61,993 bases of DNA from Rhodothermales bacterium (GCA_028278205.1 JANQES010000146.1:1-61993); one strand, 5' to 3'; counted from the first letter of the stretch, positions 34,670 through 43,666 are shown. The notes: a model not told the origin generated them from the sequence alone. Numbers and translations are program-made.

Positions 34670-36703
34670 ATGATGTACACGAAGCAACAAGGGTCTGAGA
34701 CTGGTTCGCAAGATAGCGACCCGCCCGGTATAGGCAAGGTACACCGGCCCCGTCTATGGTGCGGTAGTCGCTGGGTACTTAGCCTCGGGCTGCTGAGTCT
34801 GCTAGCAATCTTTCCGGCTCAGGCGCAGGTTCACATGGGCGATCTGACGTTGAGCACACAGAATCAAGTCGATGCGTTTGGCTTCACAGAAGTGACCGGA
34901 ACGTTAAGTATCCAAGATACAGACATCACAAACCTTGACGGGCTTAGCAGCCTGACCTCGGTTGGCGGCTTAAACATCATAAACAACGCTTCGCTCACGA
35001 GCCTTGAGGGACTCAGCAGTCTTACCTCAGTTATTGGAACCGTGTCCATCGAACGCAACGCGTTGCTACCGAGTCTTGACGGGCTCAGCAGCCTGACCGA
35101 GGTGACGGGAGACTTCGACATCGAACGCAACGCGTTGCTAACGAGTCTCGATGAGTTCACTGGCCTGACCGAGGTCGAAGCATTAAACATCATAAGCAAC
35201 CCTGCGCTACTGAATCTTGACGGATTCAATGGCCTGACCTCGGTTGGGGACGTCTTGCTCATCGTAGACAACGCTTCGCTCGCGAATCTTGACGGGCTTA
35301 GTAGCCTCACATCCGTCGCGGTACGCTTGCAGGTCAAGAATAACGCTTCGCTCGCGAATCTTGACGGGCTCAGTAGCCTGACCGCAGTCGCGGGGCGCTT
35401 GCAGATCGAAGACAATGCTGCGCTGACGAATCTTGACGGGCTCAGCGGCCTGACTTTGGTTGGGCAAGCCTTACAGATCCTGGGCAACCCCGTGCTCACG
35501 AATCTTGACGGGCTCAGCGGCCTGACCCTGGTTGAGGAAACCTTGCAGATCGAAGACAATGCTGCGCTCACGAGTCTTGACGGACTCAGTAGTCTGACCT
35601 CCGTTATAGGATCCTTGTCCATCGAACGCAACGCTTTACTCACGAATCTTGACGGATTCAGCAGCTTAGCTTCAGTGGCAGGAGACGTCGACATCTTAAG
35701 TAACATCTCGTTAACGAATCTTGACGGGCTTAGCAGCCTGACGTCAGTTGCGGGAGACTTCGACATCGCAGAGAATGCTTTGCTCACGAGTCTCGATGGG
35801 CTCTCTGGTCTGACCGAGGTCAGATCATTAAACATCATCAACAACGCTTCGCTCGCGAATCTTGACGGGCTCAGTAGCCTGACCGCAGTCGAAGAAATCT
35901 TGCAGATCACAGGCAATCCCGTGCTCACGAGTCTCGATGGGCTCAGCGGCCTGACCGAGATCGACGGAGATTTCACCGTCGCAGGCAACCCCGTGCTCAC
36001 GAGTCTCGATGGGCTCAGCGGCCTGACCGGGGTCAGGGAATTTAGCATCATAGGCAACCCCGTGCTGCCGAGTCTCGACGGGCTCAGCGGCCTGACCTCA
36101 GTCAGGGGATTAACCATCCTACGCAACCCTGTACTGACGAGTCTCGATGGGCTCAGCGGCCTGACCGAGGTCGCGGGACCCTTGTCCATTGAACGCAACG
36201 CGTTGCTACCGAATCTTGACGGGCTCAGCAATGTGGCCTCCGTTGCGGGACCCTTGTCCATCCAACGCAACGATGCGCTGAGTGCCTGTAGTTGCGGCAT
36301 CGGAGCCCTGCTAGCCTCTGGCAGCATCCAGGGCTCCATTAGCATCCGCGATAACCTGCCTGGCTGCAACTCGCCCGCTGAAGTCCTTGCCACCCCATGC
36401 CAGCCAACAACGCGCATTGAATCGCCCTCGACCCTGCCCAAACACTTCGTGCTCAAAAACAACTATCCCAACCCGTTCAACCCACGAACGACCATTCAGT
36501 ATGGTTTGCCCCAAACCGCGTCGGTTCGGCTCGTGATTTTCGATGTTATGGGTCGTCGTGTACACGTGCTCGTCGATGAGAGGCAGCCGTCTGGCTGGCA
36601 CCAGATCATTTTTGAAGCAGATGACCTGCCGAGTGGGGTGTACTTCTATCGGTTGGAGGCGGGTTCTTTCCAGGGAGCGGGTCAGATGTTGCTGGTCAAA
36701 TAG
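34670..36703 (+). CDS. Leucine-rich-repeat T9SS surface protein (19 repeats)
   Basis: 677 residues: a long charged N-terminus, then a hydrophobic signal (LSLGLLSLLAIFPAQAQ) at about 38-54, unusually far in, so the start may be later. Nineteen LRR-type repeats of 23-24 residues follow, each built on LDGLSSLTSV plus an INNASLTN-like second half (34931-36285), then a Cys pair (CSCGIG) and a type A T9SS sorting domain with NNYPNPFNPRTTIQYGL and LPSGVYFYRLEAG. The protein should be exported and anchored at the cell surface, where LRR arrays usually bind proteins or glycans. No partner is obvious. Confidence 0.88.
   Translation: MMYTKQQGSETGSQDSDPPGIGKVHRPRLWCGSRWVLSLGLLSLLAIFPAQAQVHMGDLTLSTQNQVDAFGFTEVTGTLSIQDTDITNLDGLSSLTSVGGLNIINNASLTSLEGLSSLTSVIGTVSIERNALLPSLDGLSSLTEVTGDFDIERNALLTSLDEFTGLTEVEALNIISNPALLNLDGFNGLTSVGDVLLIVDNASLANLDGLSSLTSVAVRLQVKNNASLANLDGLSSLTAVAGRLQIEDNAALTNLDGLSGLTLVGQALQILGNPVLTNLDGLSGLTLVEETLQIEDNAALTSLDGLSSLTSVIGSLSIERNALLTNLDGFSSLASVAGDVDILSNISLTNLDGLSSLTSVAGDFDIAENALLTSLDGLSGLTEVRSLNIINNASLANLDGLSSLTAVEEILQITGNPVLTSLDGLSGLTEIDGDFTVAGNPVLTSLDGLSGLTGVREFSIIGNPVLPSLDGLSGLTSVRGLTILRNPVLTSLDGLSGLTEVAGPLSIERNALLPNLDGLSNVASVAGPLSIQRNDALSACSCGIGALLASGSIQGSISIRDNLPGCNSPAEVLATPCQPTTRIESPSTLPKHFVLKNNYPNPFNPRTTIQYGLPQTASVRLVIFDVMGRRVHVLVDERQPSGWHQIIFEADDLPSGVYFYRLEAGSFQGAGQMLLVK
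34931..36285 (+). repeat. Coding tandem repeats of 69-72 bp (LRR units)
   Basis: Nineteen in-frame units share LDGLS(S/G)LT; five units are one codon shorter. Neighbouring units are often near-identical in DNA (for example CTTGACGGGCTCAGC), showing recent duplication. This predicts copy-number differences between strains. Confidence 0.85.
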
Positions 36704-36793
36704 TGTCATAATCAGGGAGCGAAGAATGAGCATTCAAGTTGAAGTACTACCGGATATCAACAAAAAATATAATTCTTTTGCGCTTCATCGTTC

Positions 36794-36822
36794 TTGACAA
36801 AGATCCGTGACTACTTTATACT
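36794..36822 (+). promoter_or_regulatory. Consensus-like sigma-70 promoter TTGACA-N17-TATACT
   Basis: TTGACA (36794-36799) and TATACT (36817-36822) are separated by exactly 17 bases. Bacteroidota housekeeping promoters normally use a different -7/-33 consensus, so so perfect an E. coli-like promoter is notable. It drives the 464-residue gene starting at 36865. Confidence 0.6.
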
Positions 36823-36830
36823 ATAAAGTA
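36812..36830. promoter_or_regulatory. 19-bp palindromic operator over the -10 box
   Basis: TACTTTATA-C-TATAAAGTA is a perfect 9-bp inverted repeat around one base and covers the -10 hexamer of the promoter at 36794-36822. A repressor bound here would block transcription. No regulator gene lies next to it. Confidence 0.6.
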
Positions 36831-36864
36831 CTTTGAAATCATACAACGAAAACAACGGTGCCAC

Positions 36865-38259
36865 ATGAATAAAGCCACTATCGCCGGCGGGGCGGCGGCC
36901 ATCGTGCTTATCGTCCTCGCCCTCGTGGCCGGCTACCAGGCCCTCGAACAGGATGTCGATCCCGCCGCAGCGACCGCGACCGCGATCACCCCCTCGACTG
37001 CGGCGGCAGCGGAGGCCCACCCGAGCTTCCTGTATGGCCGCATCACCACCTATGACGGCGCCACCTACGAGGGGCGGCTGCGTTGGGGAGGCGACGAAGA
37101 GGCGTTCTGGGGCAACTACTTCAACGGCTTCAAGGACGAGAATCCCTGGGCCGCCCAGGTGCCGCCCGAACAACTGACCGAGGAGCGCGAACCGATCAAG
37201 GCCTTCGGGCTCAAGATCTCCCGAGGCGAGCGCCAGATGGACCTCGGCCGGCCTTTCATGGCGCGCTTCGGCGACATCGCGCGCATCGAGGCGCGCGGCG
37301 AACTCGGCGTGCGGGGGGTTCTTGAGAGCGGCATGGAGTTCGACCCCTACGTGCGGGTGACGCTCAAGAGCGGCACTGTGTTTGACCTCGACCGCCTCGC
37401 CGCCGGCGACTTCGACGACGGCGTGCGCGTGTGGGACGACAGGCGCGGCGCCGTGGACCTCGGACCGGGTCAGATCCACACCATCGAGCTCCTCCCCACG
37501 GACCGGACCGGCGACGGACCGGACCGGCTCCACGGTACGGTGCGCACCCGTCAGGGCGACTTCACCGGCTTCCTCCAGTGGGACCGGGAGGAGGCCGTCG
37601 GTCGCGACGAGCTCGTCGGCCACACCGACGACGGCGAGATCGGCCTGCGTTTCGACACCATCCGCTCCATCGCTCGCTACTCGCCTGGCAGCTCGCTGGT
37701 GACGTTGCTCGACGGCCGCGAGATCGTGCTCTCCGGCACCCGCAAGGTCGGCCACGGCAACCGCGGCATCTACGTCGACGACCGGCGCTACGGCCGGGTG
37801 CTGGTATCCTGGGACGCCTTCGAGCGCGTAGACTTCAGCCCGGGCGGCAGCGGCCCCTCCTACGGCGACTTCCTGCCGGGGCGCCCGCTCACGGGCCGCG
37901 TCACCACCCGCGCCGGTCGCCGCCTGGCCGGACGGCTGGTCTTCGACCTCGACGAGAGCGAGATTACCGAGACGCTCGATGCCCCGTCTCAGGGCGTGGA
38001 CTACACCATCCCCTTCGGCTTGATAGCCTCGCTCGTGCCCCCCGACCATGAAGAGCGTGGCGCCGATCGCGCCAGGGTAACGCTCCATAGCGGCGAGGGG
38101 CTGCTGCTCGAACGCACTGGCGACCTCGGCGAGGGAAATGCCGGCCTGCTGATCTTTGTCGATGGCCGTGAGCGCCCCGAGTATGTGCCCTGGTCCGCCG
38201 TCGAGCAGGTCGACTTCGACCGCCCGCCGGCGATGTATCCGCCCGTCGGCGGGCGTTAG
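36865..38259 (+). CDS. Membrane-anchored beta-rich protein, unknown
   Basis: 464 residues, not recognised. An N-terminal hydrophobic segment (AAAIVLIVLALVAGYQAL, about 10-27) and Ala/Thr-rich linker suggest an anchored, exterior-facing protein. The body repeats a beta-hairpin module: FLYGRITTYDGATYEGRLRW, RLHGTVRTRQGDFTGFLQWD and GRVTTRAGRRLAGRLVFDLD, at about 55, 225 and 360, each followed by an ARIEARG- or FDTIRSIA-like strand. So three related modules are likely. It has its own promoter and operator and uses GC-rich codons. Confidence 0.65.
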   Translation: MNKATIAGGAAAIVLIVLALVAGYQALEQDVDPAAATATAITPSTAAAAEAHPSFLYGRITTYDGATYEGRLRWGGDEEAFWGNYFNGFKDENPWAAQVPPEQLTEEREPIKAFGLKISRGERQMDLGRPFMARFGDIARIEARGELGVRGVLESGMEFDPYVRVTLKSGTVFDLDRLAAGDFDDGVRVWDDRRGAVDLGPGQIHTIELLPTDRTGDGPDRLHGTVRTRQGDFTGFLQWDREEAVGRDELVGHTDDGEIGLRFDTIRSIARYSPGSSLVTLLDGREIVLSGTRKVGHGNRGIYVDDRRYGRVLVSWDAFERVDFSPGGSGPSYGDFLPGRPLTGRVTTRAGRRLAGRLVFDLDESEITETLDAPSQGVDYTIPFGLIASLVPPDHEERGADRARVTLHSGEGLLLERTGDLGEGNAGLLIFVDGRERPEYVPWSAVEQVDFDRPPAMYPPVGGR

Positions 38260-38409
38260 ACGAATCAGCAAAGATTATGCAGCGAAGAAAATCATCGTGG
38301 CAGCCCCAAACGGAGAGGCGTAGTCGTCGAAATCGATACAGGGAGCAAAGCAACCGAAAAGGCATGGCGCCGTAGACGTACCGCACCCCAACGCAGCGAG
38401 CTACCCGCT

Positions 38410-39240
38410 ATGGATCACGACAAACCTACACATCGCCGGTACAATGAAAAGGAGGTCGGTGCGCTGATTCAGCGCGCGACGGCGCTCCACGAGGAGACAA
38501 CAGGGACCGCGCAGCAACACCGCGCTCTTTCTATAGAAGAGGTCGAGCACATCGCCGCCGAAATCGGCCTTCCTCCGGAGCATGTGCGGACGGCGGCGCT
38601 GGAGATGGAAGACAGCCTGCACGCCAGCAAAGCCGCCAGCCTGTGGGGCGGCCCCTTCGTTATCGATCAGGCGCGGGTCGTCGACGGGACGATGACGCAG
38701 GAGCAGTGGGAGCAGGTCGTCATGGAACTCCGGGCGTTCACCAGCAAGAAGGGGCAAATCGACGAGGTCGGACGCGCGCGGGAGTGGGTACACACCGTCG
38801 GCGAGGGAGACAGCGGCTTCAATTTCGTAAAAACACGCGTCGCCATCCGCCCCGACGCCGACCAGACGTCGATCCAGATCCGAAAGCATTATGGCGGCGT
38901 GGCGATCCCGGCCTACGTGGGCGCTTTCTTCTTTAGCGCCCTCCTGGCGATCTTTACGATCGAGGGATTCGATGGCCTGGGCCTGTCCAATCTGGTGAAC
39001 TCTCTTATTCTCGGCGGGAGTGTACTGGGCGCACTGGCCCTGGTGCGCGGATCGATATCGTTGTGGGCAAGACGCCAGAAGGAACGACTCAAGCGATTAA
39101 CCAATCTGCTTCATCAAACCCTGTCGGCCTCCTCGCCGAAGGGCCTGGCGAACGAGCCGGCTCAGGACCTGATCGAACTACCGGAGACGGACGAACCGGA
39201 AGGCGTCGGGGTTGAATCCAGACGAGGCTTACGGATCTGA
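38410..39240 (+). CDS. Two-helix membrane protein with a helical N-terminal domain, unknown
   Basis: 276 residues. Residues about 8-70 (RYNEKEVGALIQRATALHEE, then LSIEEVEHIAAEIGLPPEHV) form a helical module that I have seen as an N-terminal piece of many membrane-associated unknown proteins. Two transmembrane helices lie at about 163-185 and 192-213, followed by a charged C-terminal helix. Function unknown. It lies about 150 bases after the 464-residue gene on the same strand, so it may share that promoter. Confidence 0.65.
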   Translation: MDHDKPTHRRYNEKEVGALIQRATALHEETTGTAQQHRALSIEEVEHIAAEIGLPPEHVRTAALEMEDSLHASKAASLWGGPFVIDQARVVDGTMTQEQWEQVVMELRAFTSKKGQIDEVGRAREWVHTVGEGDSGFNFVKTRVAIRPDADQTSIQIRKHYGGVAIPAYVGAFFFSALLAIFTIEGFDGLGLSNLVNSLILGGSVLGALALVRGSISLWARRQKERLKRLTNLLHQTLSASSPKGLANEPAQDLIELPETDEPEGVGVESRRGLRI

Positions 39241-39250
39241 CTGGTATATC

Positions 39251-39334
39251 CGTGAAATGTAAAACGTGAAACGTGAGGGTGCTAGTGGAAAGGCCGAGTC
39301 AAGCACCCTCACGTCTCACGTTTTACGTTTCACG
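39251..39334. repeat. Word-type hairpin of the ACGTGA.GGTGCT family, 33-bp arms
   Basis: Arms 39251-39283 and 39302-39334 match at 31 of 33 positions. Words are CGTGAAACGT, AAAACGTGA and GAGGGTGCT. This is the fullest copy of the family in the window and lies between the two-helix protein and the isomerase. Confidence 0.85.
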
Positions 39335-39410
39335 CCCGTGTCCATGTGATTCTGCCGTGCATTATATTAGTCGAATCCACCCCTCCCCTATCCCTCACCT
39401 GGACAAATCG

Positions 39411-40358
39411 ATGAGCACGTTCAACCGCCGAGAGTTCTTAGCGACAGGTGCCGCCGGCCTGCTCGCCGCTGCTACCGCCATCGGCTGTGCCGAAGGGCAA
39501 GGTCAACAACAAGCCGCTGCCGATGCTGCTACCGGAACGATGCGTTTCAACAAGCCGATAAGCTTTCAGTCGTATGGCATGAGAAGGGAGATCGGAGAAG
39601 ACTTTACCGGCACGCTGAAGACGGTTAAAGCGCTGGGCTTCGACGGCGTCGAGATGTGCTCGCCCCAGGGCAATCACTATAAAACAGTGGGCTTCGGCAA
39701 CCTGACGGCGCTGCCGCCTGCCGAGGTCAAACAGCAGATCGAAGATACCGGCCTCTTCTGTAAATCCGCGCACTTTCAATCCCACGAAGTACTCGACGAC
39801 GATCCGGCCAAAACCGCCGACTATGCGGCTGCCCTCGGCTTGACGGACCTCATCATGTCGGGATCCGGTATTGGTAACGATGGCACGATTGACGACTTCA
39901 AGCGATGGGGCGAGCAATGCAACAAAGCCGCAGAGATCGTCAAGGCGGCAGGGCTGCGGCTTGGCTATCACAATCACCGGGTCGCGCCGGTCATGGAAGA
40001 CGGCAAACCCCAGTACGAGCACATTATGGATGTCCTCGATCCGGACTTGATCACGATGCAGTTTCAGTTTGCCTCTATCCGCGACGGGTACGACCTGGAG
40101 TATTATCTGGATAAGTACGCCGGGCGGTATTCCTCGCTGCACATGCACGACTACGACCCGGCGATGAAGGGCCGGCAACCGGGCCGCCTCGGTGGTATCG
40201 TCCCCTTAGGCGAAGGGATGGTCGACTGGGCAGCCGTGTTGAGGGCCGCCATGAAGAGCGACATCGCAGACCACGGCTACATCATCGAGATCGAGACGGA
40301 AGAACCGCTCGAAGGGCTGAGAAGGAGCATCAATTATCTGAAAACGGTGGAAGTTTAG
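39411..40358 (+). CDS. Exported sugar phosphate isomerase/epimerase (AP endonuclease 2-like TIM barrel)
   Basis: 315 residues from the ATG at 39411. A twin-arginine motif NRREFLATGAAGLLAAATAI is followed by a lipobox-like IGC, so it is probably exported and perhaps lipidated. The xylose isomerase-like TIM barrel is visible: FQSYGMRREIGEDFTGTLKT, LGFDGVEMCSPQG, LRLGYHNHRV and SLHMHDYDP. HNH, HMHD and Glu residues could hold divalent metal. The substrate is unknown. The same strand carries the preceding unknown genes, but a hairpin lies between them. Confidence 0.85.
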   Translation: MSTFNRREFLATGAAGLLAAATAIGCAEGQGQQQAAADAATGTMRFNKPISFQSYGMRREIGEDFTGTLKTVKALGFDGVEMCSPQGNHYKTVGFGNLTALPPAEVKQQIEDTGLFCKSAHFQSHEVLDDDPAKTADYAAALGLTDLIMSGSGIGNDGTIDDFKRWGEQCNKAAEIVKAAGLRLGYHNHRVAPVMEDGKPQYEHIMDVLDPDLITMQFQFASIRDGYDLEYYLDKYAGRYSSLHMHDYDPAMKGRQPGRLGGIVPLGEGMVDWAAVLRAAMKSDIADHGYIIEIETEEPLEGLRRSINYLKTVEV

Positions 40359-40449
40359 AGTTGGGGAATAGCCAGTAGGATGTAGCCAATGGGGAAAGGG
40401 TGAGAGGGAGAATGGGAAAAAGATCTTTCTTTGTGGTCTGCCTGTTGGT

Positions 40450-40468
40450 TACGTTTCACGTTTTACGT
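40450..40468. repeat. Half copy of the ACGTTTCACGTTTTACG word family
   Basis: ACGTTTCACGTTTTACGTA occurs once without a facing arm, between the isomerase and the peroxidase, next to a purine-rich tract (40386-40420, GGGGAAAGGGTGAGAGGGAG). Confidence 0.6.
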
Positions 40469-40503
40469 ATCCAGCATACCCCACAGAATCTCCACCAAGG
40501 CAC

Positions 40504-41829
40504 TTAGCAACCCAGATCGACCCTCGCTGCCGGGTCGTTGGCGGGGGTGCATTGGCCTGAAGGCAGCGTCTCCGGCACGTAGCGGCGGAGGTCCGGATCG
40601 CGAAGAGATTCGCCCAGAAAAAGCACGAGGTCGTCGATCTCGGCGGGGGTGAGCCCGAGGGGTCTGAACTGCTCCGGAAGCCGGCCTTCGGGAAGGGGCC
40701 GCGCCGGGATGCCGTTGTTGTAATATTCGACGATGGCTCGGAGGGAGTGAAACGTGCCGCCGTGCCCGTAGAACGGGGTGTCTTTGAGGTTGTAGAGTTG
40801 CGGTACTTTGAACTTGAAATGTTCACTCGGATCGTCGAGAAAGCCGCCTCGGCCCAGGTTTTCGGGCACCGCGCCGAAGACGTCAGCGCCTTGTAAATCG
40901 GGCATGCCCAGGGCGTAAAAATCCATCTGATTGAGGGCCGGCCCCGTGTGGCACACCTCACAATCGGCCTTTCCAAAAAACAGGAGCGCGCCGCGTTTTT
41001 CAGCGTCCGACATCGCATCGAGTTCGCCGCGCAGCCATCGTTGAAACGGCGCCTGGTTGGCGAGCAGCGTCCGTTGGAAGGCAGCCAGGGCCAGCCCTAC
41101 CGGCACCGGCGAGACAGCTTCACCGGGGAAAACGCGGTCCCAGAGCGCCTGATAGGTGGGATGGGTCGCCACAATCGACGATTCGAGCGCATCCATCCGG
41201 TGCGTGGTGAGGCCGGCGATGGCCTGTGCTTCGAGCCCCTCGAAACCAAGATGGTTGACCTCAGACGAGGTGCCGCTTTGCCAGCGCGCCTCGGTGCCTT
41301 CGTTAGGCCCCCGCGCTCCCAACGCGCCGGACCAATGCATCACCTGCTGATAGGCGCTGTTGAGCACCGACGGCGTCCGCACCGGCTGCACATCCAACTC
41401 GGCCACAGCATACGCCGGATGGCGCGCGCGCCCCTCGCCGCTCGTGCCCCAGCCAGAGCCGCCGTCTCCGATGCCCTGCCGCCGCCCGGCCTGAAACCCG
41501 GCGTCTGCATGATGGCACGTCGCGCACGCATAAGCGCCCCGCCCGGCCTCATGCCTCGGATTCGTCGCCAGCGCCGTCTCGTGGAATAACAGCCGCCCCA
41601 GTTCGACCTTATCCGCTGTCAACGGATTAGCAGGATCCTGGGGGATGGCGGCAAAATCGTCGCTGGACGGGAGTATGAAGGCAGACATCCCGCGTTGCCC
41701 ACCGATGGTAATCCGGTCGAGCAAGGCGGCATCGAGATCGATGTCGCTGCTCCTCGAATCGGTGAGTTCGCACCCTGTCATCGAGAAGCCGGCGGCCAGC
41801 AGCAAAACGAATAAGAGCCGATGCTTCAT
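40504..41829 (-). CDS. Di-heme cytochrome c peroxidase / MauG family lipoprotein
   Basis: 442 residues from the ATG at 41829. Lipoprotein signal ends at SMTGC (Cys20). Two CxxCH heme sites, CATCH (102-106) and CEVCH (290-294), sit in the spacing typical of bacterial cytochrome c peroxidases; the region between carries the RTPSVLNSAYQQ and HWSGALGARG motifs. Members reduce peroxide or carry out MauG-like oxidations in the periplasm. Electron donor and substrate are unknown. The next gene upstream, an Fn3 lipoprotein, ends 20 bases before, so they form an operon. Confidence 0.93.
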   Translation of the reverse strand: MKHRLLFVLLLAAGFSMTGCELTDSRSSDIDLDAALLDRITIGGQRGMSAFILPSSDDFAAIPQDPANPLTADKVELGRLLFHETALATNPRHEAGRGAYACATCHHADAGFQAGRRQGIGDGGSGWGTSGEGRARHPAYAVAELDVQPVRTPSVLNSAYQQVMHWSGALGARGPNEGTEARWQSGTSSEVNHLGFEGLEAQAIAGLTTHRMDALESSIVATHPTYQALWDRVFPGEAVSPVPVGLALAAFQRTLLANQAPFQRWLRGELDAMSDAEKRGALLFFGKADCEVCHTGPALNQMDFYALGMPDLQGADVFGAVPENLGRGGFLDDPSEHFKFKVPQLYNLKDTPFYGHGGTFHSLRAIVEYYNNGIPARPLPEGRLPEQFRPLGLTPAEIDDLVLFLGESLRDPDLRRYVPETLPSGQCTPANDPAARVDLGC

Positions 41830-41848
41830 GGCACACGTCTGCACATTT

Positions 41849-42523
41849 CTATTCGACGACGAAGTTCCACGGGGGCGACCAGGCGCCATAGCCTGCCGGA
41901 TTACTTGCGCGAATCCGCCAGTAGTAGGTGTAGGTATGCACCAGCGCCGTCACCTTCTGCGAGGTGGCGCGCACGCCTTCCATGTCTGCCACCCGCCGCA
42001 AGAAATCCGGTTCGAGCGCTACCTGGATGTGATAGGCCGTAGCCCCTTCCAGAGCCTGCCATCGGAAGGTGATGGTGGTCGGCTGGCTTTCGGCGCCATT
42101 GGCCGGGACCGTCAACACCGGATAGGTCTTCGGCACGGCAGCCACAGACGAGGGTGTGAAGCTCCAGGTGGGCGACCAGTCGCTGAAGCCGGCTTCGTTT
42201 TGGGCGCGAACGTGCCAGTAGTACGCGGCGCCGAGGTTCAGGTCTTTGACGGGCACAAACGTCGTCGTGAGTTCCCGCGCATCCATCAGGACGCCGGCGA
42301 ACTCTGGCGTGGCGGCAAGCTGGACGTGATAGGTCTCGGCATCAGGTGCGGGATGCCACTGAAGCTCCAGCGCGTTGGGCTGATCGGCTGCGCCGTTGGC
42401 CGGCGTCATCATCGTGGGCACTGCCGGCAACCCATCCTCCACGCCGCCATCGCATCCGAACGAACCGGCCAGGACCATCACCAGCAAAGCACCAAAGAGG
42501 ATCTGATCAAGATGTCTGGTCAT
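41849..42523 (-). CDS. Fibronectin type III-like lipoprotein
   Basis: 224 residues from the ATG at 42523 (MTRHLDQILF...), lipobox FGCD near residues 23-26. Two Fn3-like repeats follow: PVTMMTPANGAADQPNALE-type opening, YYWHVRAQNEAGFSDWSP in the first, and TYTYYWRIRASNPAGYGAWS in the second, both with the usual W/Y core. It is probably an exported adhesion or binding protein. It is upstream of the di-heme peroxidase in the same operon. Confidence 0.83.
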   Translation of the reverse strand: MTRHLDQILFGALLVMVLAGSFGCDGGVEDGLPAVPTMMTPANGAADQPNALELQWHPAPDAETYHVQLAATPEFAGVLMDARELTTTFVPVKDLNLGAAYYWHVRAQNEAGFSDWSPTWSFTPSSVAAVPKTYPVLTVPANGAESQPTTITFRWQALEGATAYHIQVALEPDFLRRVADMEGVRATSQKVTALVHTYTYYWRIRASNPAGYGAWSPPWNFVVE

Positions 42524-42708
42524 CACGCTTTCGAGAGGGTTTGTGACCGAGAAATCCGATATAAGAATCAACGTATGTACTCGTCCCCACCCATTGTAGA
42601 ATAGCGGGCGAAATTACAGCTAATTCTTGTGGAACCCGCGCAGACGGATGCACCGTTTTATGAAGAGTGAACACGAGCCTCACATCTACATCCTAACCAA
42701 AAAGCGCC

Positions 42709-43353
42709 ATGGGCCGGATCGTCTCTTCTGTCCCGATGTGGTACGACGTCTTCTCGCTTTTCTACGACGGCGCCCTGGAGAAGCTCTACCGCGCGCCGCG
42801 TGCCGAAGCCGTGGCGGCTTTACGCCTACCGCCGGGCAGCCTCGTCATCGACGTAGCCTGCGGAACGGGGCAAAACTTCCCGCCTCTGAAAGCCCACCTC
42901 GGCGACGGCGCCATCGTCGGCGTTGATCTGTCGAAAGGGATGCTCCGCCGCGCAGAGCGACGGGCACAAAAAGCAGGATGGACCAACGTACACCTCGTGC
43001 AAAGCAGCATCCACGAATTCGGTGCGAGCCACCTTGAAACGCACGGCAACCGGGCCACCGCCGACGGCGTCCTCTGCGCGCTGGCCTTGACCGTGATTCC
43101 CGATTGGGAGACCGCCTTCCAGCGCTGCTTCGATCTCTTGCGCAGCGGAGGACGCTTCGCCATCTTCGATGTCTTCGCCGAAAAACGAACCTTTCAGACG
43201 TGGAGCACTGAACTGGTTTCGGGAGGCGACACCTCGCGCCAGGTCTGGAAACCGCTTCAGGCAGCCGTCAACGATTTCGAGATGACCTACCTGCCCGGAT
43301 CGCCCCGCGTCTTCGGCGGACGGCTGTACGTGGCCACCGGCACGAAGAGGTAG
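42709..43353 (+). CDS. SAM-dependent class I methyltransferase
   Basis: 214 residues. The SAM-binding motif I is VIDVACGTGQNFPPL (about 47-61), motif II is IVGVDLSKGMLRRAER, and TVIPDWETAFQRCFDLLRSG and RFAIFDVFAEK follow. The small size and pattern resemble ubiquinone/menaquinone- or phospholipid-methylating UbiE-like enzymes. The substrate is not evident. An ATG at 42736 (MWYDVF) is an alternative start. It is the only rightward gene in this part and is followed by a repeat cluster. Confidence 0.85.
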   Translation: MGRIVSSVPMWYDVFSLFYDGALEKLYRAPRAEAVAALRLPPGSLVIDVACGTGQNFPPLKAHLGDGAIVGVDLSKGMLRRAERRAQKAGWTNVHLVQSSIHEFGASHLETHGNRATADGVLCALALTVIPDWETAFQRCFDLLRSGGRFAIFDVFAEKRTFQTWSTELVSGGDTSRQVWKPLQAAVNDFEMTYLPGSPRVFGGRLYVATGTKR

Positions 43354-43666
43354 TTTCGGGATGCGGGATGTGAGATACGGGATGCGGGATACTGGTTTCC
43401 GGATGCGTGGATGTATGTGCAAAGTGGTGAAAGCCGCTACCTCCTCCGAGAGTGCTCGTCACGATGCTCTGCCTCGTGACGCTCCGTCGGACGGCTCTGC
43501 CGTCCCTGTTTTTTTGCAGCAGAGCTGCCACTCCTGCATTGCGAGGCAGAGCCTCGCAACGAGCAGCAGGGAGATTTTGAACGTTCACCACCTTGCGCAA
43601 CCCTACCTGATCTGCCATCCCGCATCACACATCCCGCATCCCGTATCTCGCATCCCGTATCCCGAT
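43354..43666. repeat. 313-bp nested word-repeat cluster
   Basis: Outer arms: GGGATGCGGGAT words at 43359-43391 face ATCCCGCATCCCGTATC words at 43617-43664. Within them AAAGTGGTGAA (43421-43431) faces TTCACCACCTT (43584-43594) with one mismatch. Innermost are short hairpins with the words GTCACGATGCTCTGC, GGACGGCTCTGCCGTCC and GCGAGGCAGAGCCTCGC. So one repeat appears inserted into another. No gene is present. Confidence 0.7.

Noticed and set aside
34864..36462. Long leftward frame opposite the LRR gene
   Set aside because: Antisense of a repetitive gene; its repeats mirror the LRR codons and it lacks a T9SS tail or signal peptide.
36811..38271. Leftward frame of 486 codons
   Set aside because: Antisense of the 464-residue protein; long antisense frames are expected in GC-rich DNA.
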